A stretch of DNA of 64,000 nucleotides, taken from assembly GCA_002928965.1 (NCBI GenBank), contig PERU01000014.1:1-64000 (forward strand), given 5' to 3'. Source of the DNA: Methylomonas sp. GTDB lineage: Bacteria > Pseudomonadota > Gammaproteobacteria > Methylococcales > Methylomonadaceae. The notes below the pieces were generated by a model, which saw nothing but the letters and a program-made list of their open reading frames with translations, was not told where the DNA came from and searched no databases. This document shows positions 36,607-44,903 of the stretch, in pieces. Each line of letters opens with the position of its first letter. Positions within the stretch are counted from its first letter, which is position 1. Made by a program: the position numbers and the translations under genes.

Positions 36607-37134
36607 ATGCCCTACATGTACATTTTAGAATGCTCAGATGGCAGCTATTACACAGGCAGTACCTGGGATTTGGAGCGCCGTCTTTGGGAACACCAGAATA
36701 GCCTGGGAGCCAAACACACCGCCAAGCGTTTACCGGTTAAGCTGGTTTATTGCGAGGAATGCGAGCGAGTTGAAGACGCTTACATTCGAGAAAAACAGAT
36801 ACAGGGGTGGAGTCGCAAGAAAAAACAGGCATTGATGGCGGGTGATACTAATATGCTACATCAACTGGCGGAATGTAGGAATCAGAGTCATAGCCGTAAC
36901 GTTGGCTTCGGCTCCGCTCAGCCGACGGATTTGTCGTCACCAAAAATCCCAAACCGTTCCCTGAGCGGAGTCGAAGGGAGCGGACTTGTACTGAGCGAAG
37001 CCGAAGTAGTCGAAGGGAGCGGACTTGTACTGAGCGAAGCCGAAGTAGTCGAAGGGAGCGGACTTGTACTGAGCGAAGCCGAAGTAGTCGAAGGGAACAT
37101 TTCAAACAAAGGCACGGATAGGTCGAACGAATGA
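36607..37134 (+). CDS. GIY-YIG domain protein with repeat-derived C-terminal tail
   Basis: This is a small UPF0213-like GIY-YIG nuclease-fold protein. The domain covers about residues 1-85: [24 protein letters not shown] carries the Y..Y-TG signature (GIY replaced by MYIL, YIG by YTG), followed by [17 protein letters not shown]. Such genes are commonly found between hsdM and hsdS in type I loci, as here. The rest of the 175 residues (about 100-170) is translated repeat: SLSGVEGS and then three 13-residue units [13 protein letters not shown]. Its TGA overlaps the ATG of the hsdS remnant (ATGA at 37131-37134). The domain looks intact, so it may still be made. Confidence 0.75.
   Translation: MPYMYILECSDGSYYTGSTWDLERRLWEHQNSLGAKHTAKRLPVKLVYCEECERVEDAYIREKQIQGWSRKKKQALMAGDTNMLHQLAECRNQSHSRNVGFGSAQPTDLSSPKIPNRSLSGVEGSGLVLSEAEVVEGSGLVLSEAEVVEGSGLVLSEAEVVEGNISNKGTDRSNE
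36978..37094. repeat. Three tandem 39-bp repeats in the GIY-YIG gene
   Basis: The units at 36978, 37017 and 37056 are nearly identical, each containing CTGAGCGAAGCCGAAGTAGTCGAAGG-type sequence. A single related half-unit (CTGAGCGGAGTCGAAGGGAG) occurs at 36961-36980, and another just before the gene at 36582-36601, both members of the widespread TGAGCGGAGTCGAAGG repeat. Confidence 0.9.
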
Positions 37135-37557
37135 GTTAGAAAAGTGTAACACTGGGCGAAGTATGCGATTTCAAATACGGCAAAAGCTTACCTGATGCCA
37201 AACGCCGTGGTGGCTCTGTGGCGGTATTTGGATCGAATGGCATTGTAGGTCAGCACGATAAAGCTAAAACATCTGGCCAGGCGATAATCATTGGCCGAAA
37301 AGGCTCTCTAGGCGAAGTCAATTTTTCTGATGCAGCATGCTGGCCTATCGACACAACTTATTTTGTTGATGAAACGGCAACAAACGCCGATTTGAAATGG
37401 TTGTCATACCGTCTAAAAGGGCTTGGTTTAACTCGACTAAACAAATCCGCTGCCGTGCCTGGATTGAATCGTGAAGACGCTTACCGCCAACGCCTTTTGT
37501 TAGCCCTGAATCTGTCCGCGACCGCATCCGCGAAATCGCTCTCAGCCATATCAGGAC
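37131..37557 (+). pseudogene. hsdS 5' remnant with a stop at codon 3 (specificity subunit)
   Basis: The ATG at 37131 is followed by AGT and TAG, then in the same frame by KSVTLGEVCDFKYGKSLP, a normal beginning of a type I specificity subunit. One base change (G to T in a GAG codon) would explain the stop. About 115 residues of the first target-recognition domain are recognisable (IIIGRKGSLGEVN, WPIDTTYFVD, AAVPGLNREDAYRQ). After that the sequence shifts frame and runs into hsdR-like sequence. The second half of HsdS is absent. Confidence 0.8.
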
Positions 37558-37720
37558 CATCTGAGTGCGTTGATTCACAAACCGAGTTTTCAGCAATTGG
37601 TCGGCGAGGCGCTATTTACCAAGGTCAAGTTGATTAAGGATTTGGGTAATCTGGCGGTGCATAGCAGTCGCAAAATTTCTGCAACCGATGCCGTTACCGC
37701 TATCGTGGTGTATAAGCCGC
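37558..37720 (+). pseudogene. hsdR 5' fragment (type I restriction subunit)
   Basis: In one frame this stretch reads HLSALIHKPSFQQLVGEALF, KVKLIKDLGNLAVHS and RKISATDAVTAI, which is the N-terminal region (DUF4145-like) of type I restriction endonuclease subunits. It lacks a start and breaks off before the nuclease domain, ending in dispersed repeats. It confirms that the whole R-M locus is dead. Confidence 0.7.
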
Positions 37721-37744
37721 AGGTTGCTAGGCAATCGCTGATTA

Positions 37745-38028
37745 AATCGTCATTCCCGCGAAGACGGGAATCCATATCTTTGATTTATATGGGCTCCCGC
37801 CTTCGCGGGATTTTTGTTCATACCCTCTGGGGTACAAGTGGCTCAACATCGCTCGGCAACCGCTCCTGCGTTGCTCTAACGCCTGCATCCATGCAGTTTA
37901 TCACTAACGGAATCAAACACTTACCGTTTCCTGAGCCCTTCAGCTACGCTCAGGAGAGCCCTGTCGTAGGATTTAATCAGCGCTGTCTTAGATCACTCAA
38001 TACAGACTGAGTACCCTACCAGAGTAGG
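37745..38028. repeat. Repeat-filled gap downstream of the R-M relic
   Basis: Two elements are visible. At 37747-37812 lies an inverted pair of CATTCCCGCGAAGACGGGAAT and CTCCCGCCTTCGCGGGA. At about 37830-38010 lies an approximately 170-bp element ending GTCGTAGGATTTAATCAGCG, whose relative is at 47305-47455. No gene is seen. Confidence 0.65.
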
Positions 38029-38063
38029 GTGTCGGAACGTTAGGGAGGTTTGTTAACATGTAT
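38029..38063 (+). promoter_or_regulatory. Putative promoter shared with the downstream response-regulator operon
   Basis: TCGGAA and TAACAT are separated by 16 bases, with the conserved TTTGTTAA between them. An ungapped match with the same spacing (TTGGAA, TAAGAT) lies at 39288-39322 before the response regulator gene. The start codon is about 50 bases downstream. Confidence 0.45.
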
Positions 38064-38107
38064 TTCGAACTCCACTATTGGGTCGACAATTTGAAGAGGA
38101 ATTTATA

Positions 38108-39163
38108 ATGAAAATCAGTCTGAAATGCCTTGTGCTAGGCTTAATTCTGCCGGTATTGCCGGCTCACGCCAGTGTTATGTATACGCTGGTGGATCTAATG
38201 CCGGATAACACGTCAATCAGCTCGGGAGCTATTTCGATTAGTGATGCCGGGCATGTTCTGGGTTTTACAGGCACTGGTGACAGTTTTGTTTACAAAAACA
38301 ATAGTGTGAGCTGGTTGTCTGTACCCCGATATACCAGTGTTACCGGGATTAATTCAAGCGGTGTGGTGGTTGGCAATTCCGGTGGGCGTGGCATAGTGCA
38401 CAGCAATGGCAGCACCCAAATAATCGGCGGTTTCAGTGGCAGTCCATTTTCCAGTCTGGCCTATGGGATCAATGATGCCGGGCAGGTAGTCGGCAGCGCA
38501 TGGAATACTCAAGGAAATCAGCGAGCCACTATTGCCAGCAATGGAAGCTTGACTGATTTGGGCGCTTTGAATGGTGGTGGCTGGAGTGCGGGTAATGCCA
38601 TCAACAATAGTGGTCAGGTGACCGGTGAGAGTCAAACGCCCAATGGTGGTCGCGCTTTTATCACTCGTAATGGTCAAATGGTGGATCTGGGCGCATTTGC
38701 CTGGGGCGTTAGCAGAGGCTATGCCATCAATGATTTGGGTCAAGTGGCAGGCACGTCCCATGTAACCAATAATGAAAAGCACGCGTTCATTACCACAGTT
38801 GATGATCAAATGATTGATATTGGCCTGCCCGGTTACACAAGCGAGGCATTTGGGCTAAATAACGCCGGACAAGCCGTTGGATATTTTAGCGATAATTTCG
38901 CTGGGGAGAACAAACGAGCGTTTGTTACCATCAATGGCGTGATGACCGACCTGAATACGTTAATTGCAGCGGAAATCGGCTGGACGCTGATAACGGCTCA
39001 CGACATCAATAATAGCGGGCAAATTGTTGGGGTGGGTATTGCCGCGAATGGCGTTGTGCGCGGGTTTCTATTAAATCCAGTGGCTTCTGTGCCATTACCC
39101 GCTTCCTTCTGGTTGTTCGGCTCGGTGTTGCTGGGTTGTGTTGCGCGACGTATGCAGATTTGA
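38108..39163 (+). CDS. HAF-repeat protein with PEP-CTERM-like sorting tail
   Basis: This is an exported protein of 351 residues. After a signal peptide (about 1-20, ending AHAS) come six or seven repeats of about 40 residues of the kind AYGINDAGQVVGSA and AINNSGQVTGES. This is the HAF/extracellular repeat pattern that probably forms a beta-propeller-like solenoid. The C-terminus VPLPASFWLFGSVLLG followed by RRMQI is the PEP-CTERM-type sorting signal. The ATG at 38108, preceded by GAAGAGGA, is the start; the frame reaches 38078 without support. Its function is unknown. It is likely surface-attached. Confidence 0.85.
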   Translation: MKISLKCLVLGLILPVLPAHASVMYTLVDLMPDNTSISSGAISISDAGHVLGFTGTGDSFVYKNNSVSWLSVPRYTSVTGINSSGVVVGNSGGRGIVHSNGSTQIIGGFSGSPFSSLAYGINDAGQVVGSAWNTQGNQRATIASNGSLTDLGALNGGGWSAGNAINNSGQVTGESQTPNGGRAFITRNGQMVDLGAFAWGVSRGYAINDLGQVAGTSHVTNNEKHAFITTVDDQMIDIGLPGYTSEAFGLNNAGQAVGYFSDNFAGENKRAFVTINGVMTDLNTLIAAEIGWTLITAHDINNSGQIVGVGIAANGVVRGFLLNPVASVPLPASFWLFGSVLLGCVARRMQI

Positions 39164-39287
39164 TTCAGACGCCAGATCACTGAAGGCGGCTCGCGACTGG
39201 ACAGGTTTCTGGGATAACCGCCTAACGATTCAAAGCGGCTGGTGTTATCGGCAGGCGAATGCAGACAGGTAAGCCTAGCTGCTAAGA

Positions 39288-39322
39288 GTGTTGGAAATCC
39301 GAGAGGGTTTGTTAAGATGTAA
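39288..39322 (+). promoter_or_regulatory. Putative promoter of the response regulator-kinase operon
   Basis: TTGGAA-16 bases-TAAGAT, with the intervening GAGGGTTTGT also nearly matching the element at 38029-38063. Located about 100 bases upstream of the GTG start at 39420. Confidence 0.45.
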
Positions 39323-39419
39323 TTATTTTGCATGTTTTTGTGCACCTGATTATGTTCTCAGCCAACAGCGCTAAAACCGGTCTGGTGTGGGCTAATGACG
39401 ATAACGAGGGTTTATTGAC

Positions 39420-40067
39420 GTGACAAACAGGATGAGTGCGCTGGTGATAGACGATCATCCATTATCGGCCAGCGGCATTGCGGACTTTTTAATGTCCCAT
39501 TGCGGCTTTGATGCAGCGCGGCCACTGTCTGACATTGCCGAGTTTTGGGCGGCCCTGGATACTGTTCACCCGCCGTCGTTGGCCGTGGTGGATTTCTGGT
39601 TACCCGGCGGTGCATCGCTGGGATTGTTGGAGGCTTTGAAGCAGCAATACCCTGCCACTCGCTTGTTAGCCATCAGCGCCGATGACGACGCGGCGGTACT
39701 GGACAAGGTGCGCATAGCAGGGGCAGACGGTTTTTTGCATAAACAGGAGTCGCCGGAGGTGTTTGGTCGGGCTGTGGCCGCACTGTTGCAGGGAGCCACT
39801 TGGTTTCACGGTGGCGTAAAGTTGGCGGGGCGCGAGTTACCAAATAAGGAGTTGCCGGTCACTGTCGCCGAGCTGGGATTAACCACCCGCCAAGGTCAGG
39901 TGCTGGCAATGATGTTAAAGGGTTTGCCCAACAAACGTATTGCTCTGAATTTGTCGCTATCCGAGCAAACCGTCAAGGAGCATGTGACCGGTATCCTGGA
40001 GCGGCTGGGTGCGCGTAATCGCATAGAAGTGATTACCCGCTTGCGTGGCCGCAAACTAGAAGACTGA
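39420..40067 (+). CDS. LuxR/NarL-type response regulator
   Basis: This is a two-component DNA-binding regulator of 215 residues. The receiver domain (about 5-120) has acidic residues in VIDDHPL and the phosphoacceptor Asp in AVVDFWLP (about 60). The C-terminal LuxR-type HTH (LTTRQGQVLAMMLKGLPNKRIALNLSLSEQTV...) lies at about 150-205. GTG 39420 has a GAGGG ribosome site; ATG 39432 is an alternative start. Its TGA overlaps the ATG of the hybrid kinase by 4 bases (ATGA-type), so they form a cognate pair. The shared promoter motif with the HAF-repeat gene suggests that surface-protein expression is co-regulated. Confidence 0.87.
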   Translation: MTNRMSALVIDDHPLSASGIADFLMSHCGFDAARPLSDIAEFWAALDTVHPPSLAVVDFWLPGGASLGLLEALKQQYPATRLLAISADDDAAVLDKVRIAGADGFLHKQESPEVFGRAVAALLQGATWFHGGVKLAGRELPNKELPVTVAELGLTTRQGQVLAMMLKGLPNKRIALNLSLSEQTVKEHVTGILERLGARNRIEVITRLRGRKLED

Positions 40068-41884
40068 TGAGCCGATCGATAAGTCAGGGATCCGGCAGTG
40101 CGACGTCATTGCGTTTTGCAGACATCAGTCCCAGCGGGCAGGCACGCTTGCTGGATATGACCCATAACCGCTTGATTTATGGCATCAGCATTATTCCCTT
40201 TGTGGGTCTGCCCTTCGTTTATTGGAAATATCAGCTCGATCAAAATGCATGGGGATTGTTGTTTTGGACCCTGTCTTACTGCATCGGAATTCTGGCTGTA
40301 CGCTTGCAGCAGCGGCAATATCTGAAAGACCGCGTTAACCTTGAGCCTGCAGTGGCAGTCACGAAGTGGCTGCCGATTATTCTGAAAATGGCCCTGGTCC
40401 ATGGTGCAGGCTTGGCTGGCTTGGTGCTGATCGTAGCCGGGCGCGTCCCCTTCGAATTTAGTTTGTTGCTCTACATGAGTTTGGCGGCGATCATGGCGGC
40501 CAATGCTACCCATCAATCGCCAGTATTTAGCGCGTTTCAGCGGTTTTTCGGCGCTGCATGGGGTGGTTGTACACTGTTGACCCCTTGGGCATTTCCCGCA
40601 CATTGGCATCTGGTTTTGCCCTTATGCCTGACCTACATTTTGTCGATCCACAGGCACTCTTCAATTGCCCACGGCTTTTTTATGCAACAGATAAAGTTGG
40701 AAGAAGATAGCGCCAAGTTGGCCGAAAACTATCGGCTTGCCAAGGACGAAGCCGAAGCGGCGTTGCGCGCCAAAAACCAATTCCTTACCACCGCCAGCCA
40801 CGACCTGCGCCAGCCGGTGCATGCCATGGGCTTTCTGATCGAATCCATTTCCCGGCGCAACCAGGAGCCGGCGCTGCAACCGGCCTTGCAAGATTTGAAG
40901 CAAAGCGTGCAATCGATTACCCAGATGTTCAATTCGCTGCTGGATTTATCCAGAATCGAGTTGGGTGCTCAGCCGGTGAATCTGCAGACAGTGGCGCTGG
41001 ACCCGCTGATGAACGATGTCGCCACCCTGTTTCGGGAAGAGGCGCACTCACGGCAACTCGAGATCAGAATTAGGTTGAGCGGCGGTCGGGCGCTGGTCAC
41101 CGCCGACGCCATGTTACTGCGCCAATCCATGATCAACCTGATGCAAAATGCCTTGCGCTATACGCAAAGGGGTGGAGTGCTGATGGCCGTCAGACGCCGG
41201 GGTGGCTGCTGGCAATTTGAGGTGTGGGATACCGGAGTCGGTATCGCCGAAGACGACCAGCAACGCATTTATTCGCCATTCTTTCGACCGGAACATGCCT
41301 GGCGTATTGACAATGCCGGTCACGGTTTGGGCTTGGCGGTGGTGGCGCGTTGCGCGGATTTAATGGGTGCCAGCCAGGGTTTAAGTTCGCGGGAAGGGCG
41401 CGGCTCGCGTTTCTGGTTGCGATTGCCCGCCGCGCAACGCACCGAACGGCGATCGGCAGCGCGCGAGCCAACCTTGGCAGCGACTGAGCGGAGCATCGCT
41501 TTGAGTGGCCGTTGCCTGATCATCGACGACGAGCCACAAGTACGCAGTGCCTGGCTTGCTTTGCTCAGTTCGTGGGGTGTGGACGCTGCGTGCGTGGCAT
41601 CCGCCAACGAAGCGCTGGCCTTGCTTGATGCCGGCTTCCTGCCTCACGCGATCTTTTGCGACCAGCGTTTGCGCTCCGGCGAGAGCGGCTTCGAGTTGTT
41701 GCAAGCCTTGCTGGAACGCTGTCCGGATGCTGCCGGGGCGATGATCAGCGGTGAGTTTGATTCGCCAGCTCTGGCGCAAGCCGAGCAGGAGGGGTATTTG
41801 GTGTTGCACAAGCCCTTGGATCCGGAGGCGCTTTATGCTCTGCTATCACGGCTTTTGTCGCTTCCGGACAACGACCTGTCATAA
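40067..41884 (+). CDS. Hybrid sensor histidine kinase with C-terminal receiver
   Basis: This is a membrane kinase of 605 residues. Five or six transmembrane helices occupy about residues 35-205 (the sensor). A coiled linker and HisKA domain follow with phosphoacceptor His in ASHDLRQPVHAMG (about 246). The ATPase domain has NALRYT (about 361), DTGVGI (about 388) and GHGLGLAV (about 421). A receiver domain (LIIDDEPQVRSAW, about 485; Asp in IFCDQRL, about 535) ends the protein. The SHDLRQP type of H-box is typical of this family, which pairs with NarL-type regulators. No periplasmic ligand domain is present, so the signal is probably sensed in the membrane. Confidence 0.88.
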   Translation: MSRSISQGSGSATSLRFADISPSGQARLLDMTHNRLIYGISIIPFVGLPFVYWKYQLDQNAWGLLFWTLSYCIGILAVRLQQRQYLKDRVNLEPAVAVTKWLPIILKMALVHGAGLAGLVLIVAGRVPFEFSLLLYMSLAAIMAANATHQSPVFSAFQRFFGAAWGGCTLLTPWAFPAHWHLVLPLCLTYILSIHRHSSIAHGFFMQQIKLEEDSAKLAENYRLAKDEAEAALRAKNQFLTTASHDLRQPVHAMGFLIESISRRNQEPALQPALQDLKQSVQSITQMFNSLLDLSRIELGAQPVNLQTVALDPLMNDVATLFREEAHSRQLEIRIRLSGGRALVTADAMLLRQSMINLMQNALRYTQRGGVLMAVRRRGGCWQFEVWDTGVGIAEDDQQRIYSPFFRPEHAWRIDNAGHGLGLAVVARCADLMGASQGLSSREGRGSRFWLRLPAAQRTERRSAAREPTLAATERSIALSGRCLIIDDEPQVRSAWLALLSSWGVDAACVASANEALALLDAGFLPHAIFCDQRLRSGESGFELLQALLERCPDAAGAMISGEFDSPALAQAEQEGYLVLHKPLDPEALYALLSRLLSLPDNDLS

Positions 41885-42225
41885 CGATTCAGCCTCTGCA
41901 ACGTCTATCATCCAAAAGTCTCAGCGTGCGGCGTTTATGGTTTCGTGGCGCTGCGCTGACTGTCACTCTCCCTGGATAATACAGTCTGATGTTCCAGCTA
42001 ATTCCGCAGTGCGCATCCTCAGAAGTCGTCATTTGACGTAGCGTCTGGCGCTCGTGTGGATTGCCGGAATCCGATCCGCACTACCCGAATAGGTTTGATA
42101 CCTGACTTTGTAATCAGGATTCAATGGGGACGCTTTACCTTGGAAAAATCAGTCGAGTACTCCAGATCCGGTTCCTGCCAGGTCCAGCCAGACGTTGGAA
42201 TGTTCTCTCAATGACTGTGGGGGAA
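41885..42225. other. Gap between hybrid kinase and PEP-CTERM-like gene
   Basis: No gene is seen here. A degenerate copy of the GTGGATTGCCGGAATCC repeat lies at about 42041-42085. The gap ends in two hairpins described separately (42226-42261 and 42302-42341). Confidence 0.5.
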
Positions 42226-42261
42226 AACTCCGTACGCGCTCTATAAAGCGCGAACGGAGTT
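42226..42261. terminator. Strong hairpin terminator between convergent genes
   Basis: The arms 42226-42240 and 42247-42261 (AACTCCGTACGCGCT and its near complement, one mismatch) enclose a 6-base loop. A short T-rich run lies on the minus-strand side (GTTTTCCCCC). It probably ends transcription from both directions. Confidence 0.65.
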
Positions 42262-42293
42262 CACTCAAGCTAACTGATCTTTTTAAGATAAAC

Positions 42294-42341
42294 GTAAAAA
42301 ACCGGGATCGTCGATAAACGCATGATGCGTGGCAATCCCGG
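42294..42341 (-). terminator. Terminator of the PEP-CTERM-like gene
   Basis: On the minus strand, CCGGGAT pairs with ATCCCGG around an inner ACGCAT/ATGCGT hairpin and is followed by six T. It lies 10 bases after the stop of the gene at 42351-42920. Confidence 0.8.
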
Positions 42342-42350
42342 CCCGTTAAT

Positions 42351-42920
42351 TTATGCCAAAACGTTTGCTTTTCTGCGTCCCGTAACAATCATGCCCAGTA
42401 AAGCACTACCCATAAACCAAACAGCGGAGGGTAAAGGCACTATGGCCGGCAGATCATCTGATACTACTGAGGGGCTGATATCAAAGCCGTATAAAAAATG
42501 CGAGTTTTCGAACGCTCCGCCATCGCTGAAAATCAACATGTTGGCATCTGAACCCAAATTGACGTTACCTACTTCAGAACTCCAGTTACCTTGGGATAGG
42601 AAACCAATTTGAAAATTGTTGGAACCTAGCAAAGTACCTGATGCTGCCGCATGGCTGATCGTGTAATTTGAACCGCTTTGGACAAAGGCAATTTCACCTA
42701 TGCCGTTAAAGGTCAAAACCGGTGCTGCGATACTGAGATCGGCTGTGTCTTCAAAAATACCGAAAGTATCGTTAAAGGAAGGAAACGCAAATCCTAATGG
42801 ATTGATTGATATTAAATTGATGTCGCCATCATTCGGTGCCCAAACACCAGCAGAACTGGCAGTCGAGATAGCAAACAGGGAAACGCCCAATACTTGTTTT
42901 AATGATGTATTTATTTTCAT
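42351..42920 (-). CDS. PEP-CTERM-like secreted protein (VPLPSAVWFMGS tail)
   Basis: This is an exported 189-residue protein of unknown function. The signal peptide spans about 1-24 (cleavage near ASSAG). The middle is a Gly/Asn/Ser-rich beta-type domain, and the C-terminus has VPLPSAVW, a hydrophobic helix (MGSALLGMIVTG) and basic RRKA residues. It is another candidate exosortase substrate with the same variant motif as 2297-2878. It has its own terminator and a palindrome (42983-43010) in its leader. Confidence 0.8.
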   Translation of the reverse strand: MKINTSLKQVLGVSLFAISTASSAGVWAPNDGDINLISINPLGFAFPSFNDTFGIFEDTADLSIAAPVLTFNGIGEIAFVQSGSNYTISHAAASGTLLGSNNFQIGFLSQGNWSSEVGNVNLGSDANMLIFSDGGAFENSHFLYGFDISPSVVSDDLPAIVPLPSAVWFMGSALLGMIVTGRRKANVLA

Positions 42921-42982
42921 GGATTAGCCTTTGTGTGATTGACATTAATTAACAGCCATCCGGATTGGCCTATAGTCCCCGC

Positions 42983-43010
42983 CACGGGTATAGCTGCTGC
43001 GATACCCGTG
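42983..43010. promoter_or_regulatory. Palindrome in the leader of the PEP-CTERM-like gene
   Basis: CACGGGTAT and ATACCCGTG are perfect 9-base arms around a 10-base centre, 63 bases upstream of the start codon. It could be an operator or a 5' UTR hairpin. Confidence 0.45.
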
Positions 43011-43137
43011 TTAACAGAGATTTGTGGTGGGGAATTACGGCAGTTGCCTTGGCTGTAATTCCCTGAAGATTCGCTGAGTAGATCGATTCCGCTGATTCCC
43101 TCAAGGGCATACATCCGGATCGATAGAAGGATTTAAT

Positions 43138-43312
43138 CAGGCTCCTGGAACTATGTTTAAAACTGCGCCCCGGAGCCTGTCCGAGAAAGACTGATGATCG
43201 GGACGATTTGAGACATTGTTACTCTGAAAGTCATAGTGGGAGCGACGCCTTCGTCGCTCCTGCCCTAACTTTCATCGACCGGGGTGATTTCGAGTTTTCG
43301 TGATCGTTTGGA
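43138..43312. repeat. MITE fragments and GATTTCGAGTTTTC repeat
   Basis: CAGGCTCCTGG (43138-43148) and CGGAGCCTGTCCGAGAAAG (43171-43189) are decayed right and left ends of the CTAGGAG MITE. From 43220 to 43312 a hairpin-type repeat follows (GGGAGCGACGCC...GTCGCTCC and the GATTTCGAGTTTTC tail). Confidence 0.65.
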
Positions 43313-43320
43313 TGTTGATG

Positions 43321-43929
43321 TTATGGTGCCACGCCGTAAAATTGATTGAGACCTTCACGTTGTAAATCCCAGCTATCGGAACTATCCGGCCAATGTTTTT
43401 TGTCAAACCCTGGTGCTGTTTTTAAGGTGGTTTTATCCATGTTGAGAGCATAATTGCGCCGGTCGACCGACCAGTGCAGCGCTTGCCAGGGGATGGCGAA
43501 CAACTTGTTGCCCATGCCCATGGCGCCGCCGAAAGTTACTACGGCATACACAACCTGACCATTATCCGGGTTTAACACTAGGTCTTTGATTTCCCCGAGT
43601 TTGTCGCCATTGGGGTTTTTAACGGCAGTGCCAATAATTTTGCTGGCTCGGCTCACTTGCTGCATTAATTGATTGGATTTTTGCTCACTTTCGCTAGCCT
43701 GCTTTTCATCGACTTGTATCAACTCATTGGGGTTTTCTGTTGCATAAGCGGCATTCAGACAGGCAATGCTCATGATCGTGGCAATTTTTAATCCGGCCTT
43801 ATTTGTTACGGGTATTTGTTTTGGACTGAGCTTGTTGAAGACCAGGGCGGAACCCCCTTCGACACGCTCAGTACCCACATGGGCAGTATTTAAAGGCCGG
43901 GTTAATTTTAGGATAGGTGTGGTTTTCAT
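43321..43929 (-). CDS. Exported PRC-barrel protein with repeat-derived leader
   Basis: This 202-residue protein has a PRC-barrel domain (about 95-175): GTAVKNPNGDKLGEIKDLV, VVYAVVTFGG and LFAIPWQALHW are typical. The PGFDKKHWP tail is shared with the proteins at 55072 and 59835. The hydrophobic signal core (AGLKIATIMSIACLNAAYA) starts only at about residue 43. The residues before it (TERVEGGS...FNKLSPKQIPVTNK) are a translated dispersed repeat also found in the 44454 gene. PRC-barrel proteins of this type are common in stress islands; their ligand is unknown. Function as a periplasmic protein is inferred. Confidence 0.8.
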   Translation of the reverse strand: MKTTPILKLTRPLNTAHVGTERVEGGSALVFNKLSPKQIPVTNKAGLKIATIMSIACLNAAYATENPNELIQVDEKQASESEQKSNQLMQQVSRASKIIGTAVKNPNGDKLGEIKDLVLNPDNGQVVYAVVTFGGAMGMGNKLFAIPWQALHWSVDRRNYALNMDKTTLKTAPGFDKKHWPDSSDSWDLQREGLNQFYGVAP

Positions 43930-44243
43930 AGTGTTCTCCGTTGGACTTGTCAGTAGAGCCCAACATGATGTGTAGTTTGATCGGTAGGTTCACTTTATCT
44001 AAATCCGCGGGCGCTGTCGGTTCGTTAGCAAACATAGATTTTCCTAGCTCGGTCCTCCACCGACAGGGTTGTTATCGAATCGCTTCTGGTATGGATAAGG
44101 CAGATCGCTCGCTCATTTATCTAGCTTTTAATCTATGTGCGCTGCCGTACCGACCCGGCGATGCAGAGTGCGTATGGTTCTAATCTGGCGTTGAAATAGC
44201 TTCCACGCTGTATTTGAAATCCAATAATTTCGGGAGATAGGTT
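43930..44243. promoter_or_regulatory. Divergent regulatory gap with a conserved partial palindrome
   Basis: This 314-base gap separates the PRC-barrel gene (minus) and the CsbD gene (plus). The stretch 44010-44036, GGCGCTGTCGGTTCGTTAGC and onward, matches the reverse complement of 54945-54973, in front of another PRC-barrel gene, at nearly every base, and resembles 47475-47496. No other gene is seen. Confidence 0.5.
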
Positions 44244-44420
44244 ATGAATAAAGATCAAGTGAAAGGTCGCGTTGAAGAAGCCAAAGGCAAAATCAAAGAA
44301 GTAGCCGGCAAAATACTGGACGACGAAACTATGGAAGTGGAAGGCACTCTGCAAAAAAATGTTGGTAAAGCGCAGGCGGGATTTGGCAATCTCAAAGAAG
44401 ACATTAAGAGCACTAAATAG
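44244..44420 (+). CDS. CsbD family stress protein
   Basis: This is a 58-residue hydrophilic helical protein. It starts MNKDQVKGRVEEAKGKIKEV and continues with AGKI, EVEGTLQKNVGKAQ and LKEDIKS, the diagnostic CsbD pattern. Family members are induced by general or osmotic stress through alternative sigma factors, and their molecular function is unknown. A ribosome site (CGGGAG) is 9 bases ahead of the ATG. It is too short for standard ORF cut-offs but clearly real. Confidence 0.9.
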   Translation: MNKDQVKGRVEEAKGKIKEVAGKILDDETMEVEGTLQKNVGKAQAGFGNLKEDIKSTK

Positions 44421-44453
44421 ACACGTGTTGTCCCATACTAACTGACGGAACTG

Positions 44454-44903
44454 ATGATGAAACCAAATACCATAAAACTATTAATCCTGCCCTTTAATAC
44501 CGCTCGCCCTCATACCCGTTTAGGTAAAGAGCCTGTCGAAGGGTCTGCAATCGGCTTTGACAAACGCAGTCATAACGGTAAGACACTGACAAATAAGCTC
44601 GGGTTAATCAATAGCCTATGGGCTGCAGTCGCTCTATCCCTGGTTTCCCTGGGTGCGTTTGCCGCAGACAGCCACATGACACAATCGATCAAACATGCAG
44701 AAGCCGCTGTTAAAGCATCCGATGCCAAGGCAATAACCGAGCATGCAGAAACGGCTAAAAGCCATGTGGTAATCAGTGAAGAGCATTTAAAAGCCAGTGT
44801 GACCAGCCTGGATTTGGCAATCGAGCATGGCAAACAAGGGCACGCTGATTTAGCCAAAAAAGCCGCAGAAGAGGCGGTAACGCACCTGAAAGCGGCGCAA
44901 TAA
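44454..44903 (+). CDS. SmbP-like small metal-binding periplasmic protein with repeat-derived leader
   Basis: This is a 149-residue exported protein. The mature part (from ADSHMTQSIKHAE, about 73) is all helix, with histidines spaced as in the small metal-binding protein SmbP of Nitrosomonas (HAE, EHAET, SHVV, EEHLK, EHGKQGHA, HLKAAQ). It is likely to bind Cu, Ni or other divalent metals. The signal core (LWAAVALSLVSLGAFA) begins at about residue 55. The preceding leader GKEPVEGSAIGFDKRSHNG...LTNKLG is homologous to the leader of the 43321-43929 gene. Either ATG of the ATGATG at 44454 may be used. Confidence 0.75.
   Translation: MMKPNTIKLLILPFNTARPHTRLGKEPVEGSAIGFDKRSHNGKTLTNKLGLINSLWAAVALSLVSLGAFAADSHMTQSIKHAEAAVKASDAKAITEHAETAKSHVVISEEHLKASVTSLDLAIEHGKQGHADLAKKAAEEAVTHLKAAQ

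Noticed and set aside
36162-36628. Long minus-strand and second plus-frame ORFs over the tandem repeat
   Set aside because: They exist only because the repeat unit is a multiple of three; no ribosome site, no family match, and the hsdM-derived frame explains the first part.
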